A program made the position numbers and the translations under genes. A stretch of DNA of 64,000 nucleotides from MWAR01 sp035388825 (GTDB lineage Bacteria; Muiribacteriota; Ozemobacteria; Ozemobacterales; Ozemobacteraceae), in contig DAOOQQ010000006.1 in the NCBI GenBank assembly GCA_035388825.1, forward strand, positions 1 to 64,000, written 5' to 3'. The first letter of the stretch is position 1, and every line of letters starts with the position of its first letter. Under the pieces are notes generated by a model. The model saw nothing but the letters and a program-made list of their open reading frames with translations. It made no database searches and had not been told where the DNA came from. Below are positions 59,980 through 64,000 of the stretch, piece after piece.

Positions 59980-62262
59980 TCAGGCCAGTTCCATCTCGGT
60001 CTGGCCGCCGAAGCGGCGCTGGAGAAGCGTCACGGTCAGGATGCCGGCGAAGAGGAGCAGAGCCATCGCCGAGGAGAGGCCGAAGTCGAAATCCCGGAAC
60101 GCGGCCGTGTAGACCCGGTGGACGATGACCTCGGTGGCCGAGCCCGGGCCGCCGTCGGTCAGCATCAGCACCTGGGCGAACACCTGCATCCCGTCGATCG
60201 CCCCCGTGATCAGCAGGAACATCGTGGTCTGCTTCAGCAGCGGCACGGTGATGTGCCACCACCGCTGGAGGGGCGAGGCCCCCTCGAGATCGGCGGCTTC
60301 ATACAGCGATTTCGGGATGTTGCCCAGCGCGGCGAGGTAGATCAGGATTGCCCCGCCCGGCGAGCGCAGGATGCCCGTCAGAAGAACCGAAACGAACGCG
60401 ACGTCCGGATTCGTGAGCCAGCCGACGGCGGGCAGACCGACCGCCCGAAGCACCGTGTTGAACAGACCGACCTCGGTGTTGAACAGCCATCGCCACACCA
60501 TCGAGATGACGACGACCGAGGCGACGCCGGGCAGATAATAAAGAGCCCGGTATATCGATTTCAGACGGCCGGACAGGGCATGGATGAGGCTGGCGGCAAT
60601 CAGGGCCGTCGCCGTGTTGACGCTCACGACGACCAGGGTGTAGAGGCCGGTGTTCCAGCAGGCCTGGACGAACTTCGTGTCGGAAAACACCCGCCGGAAG
60701 TTGCCGAGGGTGAAGCCGCCGACCTCGCCGAGCCGGTAGTCCCGGAACGCGAGTAGGAACGCGTCGAGCAGCGGGTAGACGAGGAACAATCCCAGCACGG
60801 TGACGGCCGGAAGCAGCATCAATAGATGTGCCTGGCGCGCGCACAGGGCCGCGGCCAGCACGATCGGGAACAGCCAGAGAAACGCCTTGCCGAACAGCGA
60901 GCCGGACCGGATATCGCCGGTGACCGAGCCCTGGTGCCGGTCCATCAGGGCGGAAATGCGGTGTCCGGCCTCCCGGACGGCCGTCGGGGCCGACACCCGC
61001 CCGAGCAGCGCATTCTGGACCGCCTGCTCGATCTCCTCGTCCATCTGCGGCCAGCGGGCGTCGGTGGGCACGGTCCGCCCCTCCTGCAGGATCTCCCAGG
61101 CCCGGGTCATGTGGCGGTTGCCGGCATAGATGTTTCCCGCGGAACGACGGGTGGGGAACTGGGTGTACCGCACGAGATCCCGCTGACGCGCCGCGCCCGT
61201 GATATAGCGGGCGAATTTTACCGCCGCCTTCATGCGGACGGGATCGTCCCGATGGAAGAGATACAGGCCCGAAATACCGAGAAACGACCCCGACGGCCGG
61301 CCTGCCGGGGCGGGGAAGTGCATCAGCTCGAAATCCATCGGGTATTTGTCGGTCAGGGCCTTGATGCCCCACAGGCCGAAGGCCCCTGCCGCGATCCGGC
61401 GTTCCCGCGCGAACGCGGTCCAGATATCGTTCGACTGCCGCCCGCCCGAATCGGCGGGAATCAGACCCCGATCGATCAATCCCCTCAACCATTCTATGCC
61501 GCTGGTTATATCAACCGCCTCGGCTCCGCCGGCCGCTTCCATGCCCGGCCAGGTGCCGCCGAACTGGAGGATGAACGGGAAGTTCGCGGTTTCATTCTTC
61601 TGGAAATAGATGCCGAGCGGAAACTGGCCGTCCCGGCCCTGCTGCCACGCCTTGACCCGGGTCAGCTTCTCGACGAAGGTCTCGGGGGTCCAGCGCCCGT
61701 TCGGCGGCAGATCGACTCCCGCCGAAGCGAACGTCGACCGGTTCACGAACAGCAGCTGGCCGCCCATGTACCACGGCCAGCCGTACAGCTTGCCGTCCAC
61801 CGTATACGCGTCGAGGGCACCGGGCAGGTAATCCTCCCGGTCGCCCGGTTCGAGATAGGCGTCCATCGGCTCGATCAGCCCTTCCCGGATGAACAGCAGG
61901 GGCACCGTTCCGGGCGCGATGTCGGGGAACCGACCGCCGAGCGCCGCGATCTTCAGCTTCTCGTCGCCCCGGTTCCAGGTCAGCTCGGTCAGGCGCACGC
62001 GGATTCCGGGATTCTCCGCCTCGAAGGCCCGGATCTGCTTTTTCATCCAGGCGAACCGGTCGATCGTCTCGCCCGGCTCGAGCCAGCGCGGGTAGTCCCA
62101 GATCTCGATCTCGACCGCCGAGGCACGCCCGGCGCAAACGAGCATCAGGAGCAGCACGAGCAGCGCGATTCCCCGCGTCAGCCGGCAGCCGGTTCCCCCC
62201 GCGGACTTTGGCGTGAAAAAAATCACATTCCTGTCGGCGGGAGTATTGTCAATAGCGTTCAT
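59980..62262 (-). CDS. Fused solute-binding protein and MalF-type ABC permease
   Basis: One uninterrupted 760-aa frame. A leader ending with a signal-type hydrophobic segment (about 35-50, then GRASA) precedes a class I binding protein (about 52-450) with EIEIWDYPRW, GRFPDIAPGTVPLLF, YGWPWYMGGQLLFVNRS-like segments (WPWYMGGQLLFVNR) and SGSFLGISGLYLF. From about 470 a CUT1 permease follows with six or seven hydrophobic helices and the EAA loop EAADLEGASPLQRWWHITVP. Family members are normally separate. The ATG at 62262 was chosen; a TTG at 62283 is possible and neither has a clear ribosome-binding site. It starts the salvage operon. Confidence 0.9.
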   Translation of the reverse strand: MNAIDNTPADRNVIFFTPKSAGGTGCRLTRGIALLVLLLMLVCAGRASAVEIEIWDYPRWLEPGETIDRFAWMKKQIRAFEAENPGIRVRLTELTWNRGDEKLKIAALGGRFPDIAPGTVPLLFIREGLIEPMDAYLEPGDREDYLPGALDAYTVDGKLYGWPWYMGGQLLFVNRSTFASAGVDLPPNGRWTPETFVEKLTRVKAWQQGRDGQFPLGIYFQKNETANFPFILQFGGTWPGMEAAGGAEAVDITSGIEWLRGLIDRGLIPADSGGRQSNDIWTAFARERRIAAGAFGLWGIKALTDKYPMDFELMHFPAPAGRPSGSFLGISGLYLFHRDDPVRMKAAVKFARYITGAARQRDLVRYTQFPTRRSAGNIYAGNRHMTRAWEILQEGRTVPTDARWPQMDEEIEQAVQNALLGRVSAPTAVREAGHRISALMDRHQGSVTGDIRSGSLFGKAFLWLFPIVLAAALCARQAHLLMLLPAVTVLGLFLVYPLLDAFLLAFRDYRLGEVGGFTLGNFRRVFSDTKFVQACWNTGLYTLVVVSVNTATALIAASLIHALSGRLKSIYRALYYLPGVASVVVISMVWRWLFNTEVGLFNTVLRAVGLPAVGWLTNPDVAFVSVLLTGILRSPGGAILIYLAALGNIPKSLYEAADLEGASPLQRWWHITVPLLKQTTMFLLITGAIDGMQVFAQVLMLTDGGPGSATEVIVHRVYTAAFRDFDFGLSSAMALLLFAGILTVTLLQRRFGGQTEMELA

Positions 62263-62274
62263 TTCAGATAAAAT
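62246..62274 (+). promoter_or_regulatory. Promoter of the plus-strand TPR gene
   Basis: TTGTCA (62246-62251) and TAAAAT (62269-62274) are exactly 17 bases apart; the start point is near 62281. The element overlaps the beginning of the divergent fusion gene, so the two transcripts may interfere. Confidence 0.58.
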
Positions 62275-62314
62275 GCGATTCAAGTGTTTTTTATCCTACA
62301 CACAGGAACAGGTG

Positions 62315-63139
62315 ATGGAAGACGAACTCGTCAGATTGAACGAAGCGATCAAGGCAGACCCCAAAAACCCTGAGTTGTACAAGGAACTCGGCAATATCTA
62401 CTTCCACCACGAAAAGTACGATGAGGCCATCGAGTCCTACCAGAAAGCCCTCGAAGTCGATGCGAAGTATTACAAGGCTCTCTATAACATCGGCAACACC
62501 TACTACAAAATGGAACAGCACGAGAAAGCCGTGCACTACTGGCACATGGCGATCGAGATCAAGCCTGACTTCGATCACGCCTACTTCAATCTCGGCTACT
62601 ACTACTACCAGAAGGGCTTCCTGCGCGAGGCCATCCGTGCCCTGATGGAAGCGGCGCGCATCAACCCCAACGCCCCCGACACGCATCATTACCTGGGCCT
62701 GTCCTACCACCAGACGAACCAGTTCACCAATGCCGTCGAGGAGTTCCGGAAGGCGATCGCCCTGTCACCCGAAGACCCGGATTACCACTACAATCTGGCC
62801 AATACCAGCTACGATCTGGGCGAGTATCAGACGGCCGCCGACGAGTGGGCCCTCACCCTCAAATACCGGCCGAAGGATTCGAAGGCCCGCAACAACTACT
62901 GCGACGCGCTTCTCCAGCTGAACAAATATGACGAGGCGCTGCGCGAGATCGACATCGTCCTCGGCGAGGACCCCGAGTATCCGCCGGCGCTGTGCACCAA
63001 GGCCGAGATTCTCGAAAAGCTCTCCCGGCCCGAAGAGGCGAAGGTCCTGTTCCAGAAGGTCGTCGAGCTCACCACCAACAAGGAAAACTGGGAGCTCCTG
63101 CTCAAATACGTCCAGGAAAAAATGCAGGGCCACGCCTGA
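62315..63139 (+). CDS. TPR protein
   Basis: The 274-aa cytoplasmic protein consists of about seven consecutive TPR units from residue 5 to 260, e.g. LYKELGNIYFHHEKYDEAI, ALYNIGNTYYKMEQHEKAV and HYLGLSYHQTNQFTNAV. There is no signal peptide. AGGA and AGG lie just before the ATG at 62315. It is a single-gene unit with a promoter and a hairpin terminator. The partner is not identifiable. Confidence 0.88.
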   Translation: MEDELVRLNEAIKADPKNPELYKELGNIYFHHEKYDEAIESYQKALEVDAKYYKALYNIGNTYYKMEQHEKAVHYWHMAIEIKPDFDHAYFNLGYYYYQKGFLREAIRALMEAARINPNAPDTHHYLGLSYHQTNQFTNAVEEFRKAIALSPEDPDYHYNLANTSYDLGEYQTAADEWALTLKYRPKDSKARNNYCDALLQLNKYDEALREIDIVLGEDPEYPPALCTKAEILEKLSRPEEAKVLFQKVVELTTNKENWELLLKYVQEKMQGHA

Positions 63140-63166
63140 GGGTTCGCGCGTTTCCGACAAAAACCG

Positions 63167-63197
63167 AGCCCCCCGCTCCGGCATGGAACGGGGGGCT
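63167..63197 (+). terminator. Hairpin terminator after the TPR gene
   Basis: AGCCCCCCG (63167-63175) pairs with CGGGGGGCT (63189-63197); inner TCC/GGA extends the stem past one mismatch. The tail is only weakly T-rich. It lies between converging genes. Confidence 0.6.
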
Positions 63198-63211
63198 TCG
63201 TTCGTGCGGCT

Positions 63212-63367
63212 TCAGGCCGCCTTTTTGCGGGCCGCGACCGGCGCGTGACCGTTCAGCTTCTGCGGATTGGTCAGATACTCGTACAAGGCATGCTCCGCCC
63301 GGTACGCCGGCCCCATGTCCTGCCCGTCGAGCAGGACCCGTCCATCGGTGAAGATTTCGATCAGCAT
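63212..63367 (-). CDS. 51-residue protein of unknown function
   Basis: A short frame on the minus strand preceded by a near-perfect AAGGAGG four bases before the ATG, and by TATAAT at 63391-63396. The product starts MLIEIFTDGRVLLDGQDMGP, continues with YRAEHALYEYLTNPQKLNG and ends in the basic AARKKAA. The beta-hairpin-like start and helix suggest a folded domain, not noise. No family is recognised. Confidence 0.62.
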   Translation of the reverse strand: MLIEIFTDGRVLLDGQDMGPAYRAEHALYEYLTNPQKLNGHAPVAARKKAA

Positions 63368-63390
63368 TCGACCTCCTTATAGTTGGTGAT

Positions 63391-63396
63391 ATTATA
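63391..63396 (-). promoter_or_regulatory. Consensus -10 (TATAAT) upstream of the 51-aa ORF
   Basis: On the minus strand TATAAT lies 23 bases before the ATG. No recognisable -35 is found 16-18 bases further upstream. Confidence 0.35.
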
Positions 63397-63437
63397 TGAG
63401 CCCGTCGGCATGTCGCCGGGGGATCGTTCGCGTTCGT

Positions 63438-64000
63438 TCACGGCGCCGACAGTCCGTCGAATCCGGTATAGGCGCCACCCGAGGCGGTTTCTGGCGGCAT
63501 CTCCGTCCCTTCCGTGGCCGTTCCGTCTTCGGGCGGCGTGGCCGGTTCCCCGGTCGGGGGCGAGGCGGTGCCGGTTTCCCCGGGCCTGATGGGAGCGGCG
63601 CCGATATCGATCAGGTTGAGCTTGGCCTTGAACTGGTTGCGGACCATGTCCGGCAGATCCGGCCAGGAAATGGCTTCGATCAGCTTGTCGCGCGCTTCGT
63701 CGCGGCGGCCGACGGTCACGAGGCAGTCGACGAGAAGCACCAGGTTCCGCTGGTCGCGGGGTTCGGCCTGGAGCGCCCCCTGGAGCAGCGCGACGGCTTC
63801 CTCGGCCCGGCCGTCGAGATAATAGTTCTCGGCCAGCAGGCCGGCCAGGCCCGTGTCGTCGGGAAGCTGGCCCAGAGCCGTTTCGATCAGCGTCGTGCTT
63901 TCAGGCCGGCAGCCATTTTCGGCCATCTCCTCGGCCGCTTTCCGGATGACGGCGATATTCGATGCGTCGATGCGAAGGCGCATGGCCGGCTCGAGCAGGG
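63438..64000 (-). CDS. TPR-containing protein, 5' end beyond window
   Basis: At least 187 codons are open to the window edge; an ATG at 63983 exists, but the frame continues upstream with LLEPA, so the true start is outside. Two or three TPR-like units (e.g. GLAGLLAENYYLDGRAEEAVALLQ, LVLLVDCLVTVGRRDEAR) are followed by a Pro/Thr/Glu-rich C-terminal tail of about 50 residues. The tail resembles an exposed linker. Location and function cannot be told without the N-terminus. Confidence 0.75.
   Translation of the reverse strand, partial: LLEPAMRLRIDASNIAVIRKAAEEMAENGCRPESTTLIETALGQLPDDTGLAGLLAENYYLDGRAEEAVALLQGALQAEPRDQRNLVLLVDCLVTVGRRDEARDKLIEAISWPDLPDMVRNQFKAKLNLIDIGAAPIRPGETGTASPPTGEPATPPEDGTATEGTEMPPETASGGAYTGFDGLSAP

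Noticed and set aside
60826..62271. 481-codon plus-strand open frame
   Set aside because: Antisense to the binding-protein part of the fusion gene; no protein-like pattern.

Overview
This 64-kb window is a dense, high-GC stretch of chromosome from a diderm, motile, piliated bacterium. The outer membrane is indicated by FlgH/FlgI/FlgA, a PilQ secretin, a LolA-like protein with a putative beta-barrel partner, and AMIN-amidase and LytM wall enzymes. Many tetratricopeptide (TPR) and NHL-repeat lipoproteins, SpoIID and GerMN domains without other sporulation genes, and frequent TTG starts with strong Shine-Dalgarno sequences suggest a deep-branching diderm lineage. Candidatus Riflebacteria/Ozemobacteria is my best guess, but it is an inference. 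No rRNA, tRNA, CRISPR array, transposase or phage gene was seen.

Layout. 1-2100 (minus): lipoprotein maturation, lspA followed by two tandem lgt copies, the second cut by the window edge. 2302-6305 (plus): a CxxCH/fibronectin lipoprotein, then accD-accA-rpoD. 6335-17425 (minus): NHL lipoprotein, mltG, BtuF-like binding protein, NHL protein, TPR lipoprotein, a radical-SAM pair, RNase G and two secreted unknowns. 17540-17899 (plus): a pilin with a strong terminator. 17968-24004 (minus): rho, LytM peptidase, TPR protein, smpB, AMIN amidase and GerMN protein. 24020-36342 (minus): a flagellar distal-rod/ring cluster DUF501-flgF-flgG-flgA-flgH ... flgI-TPR-flgJ, split between flgH and flgI by an SxtI-like carbamoyltransferase, an SxtJ-like protein, a DUF5989 (SxtK-like) protein and an SGNH-hydrolase/TPR fusion, plus one small plus-strand gene. 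36343-37035: a 693-bp gene-free interval containing a large branched inverted repeat.

37036-39278 (plus): a DUF4434 protein and aroC, converging on corA (39279-40280) with no spacer. 40463-46937 (minus): SpoIID protein and the type IV pilus alignment/secretin operon pilM-N-O-P-P-Q, with two pilP-like genes. 47064-52281 (plus): LolA-like protein, two FtsX-type permeases, an ATPase and a putative outer-membrane barrel. 52293-54198 (minus): miaB-queH tRNA modification. 54489-55325 (plus): a secreted Pro/Ala-rich protein behind an AT-rich regulatory region. 55643-62262 (minus): a probable amino-sugar/peptidoglycan salvage operon whose first gene fuses a solute-binding protein to an ABC permease, followed by a second permease, a BadF-type kinase, murQ and a SpoIID protein. 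62315-64000: TPR proteins and a 51-aa ORF.

Most genes within a block are joined by ATGA or TGATG overlaps, so the window reads as about a dozen operons. Long open frames antisense to real genes are high-GC shadows and were left out. The most unusual items are the carbamoyltransferase cassette inside the flagellar cluster, the binding-protein/permease fusion, the 36524-36776 inverted repeat, and the duplicated lgt and pilP genes.
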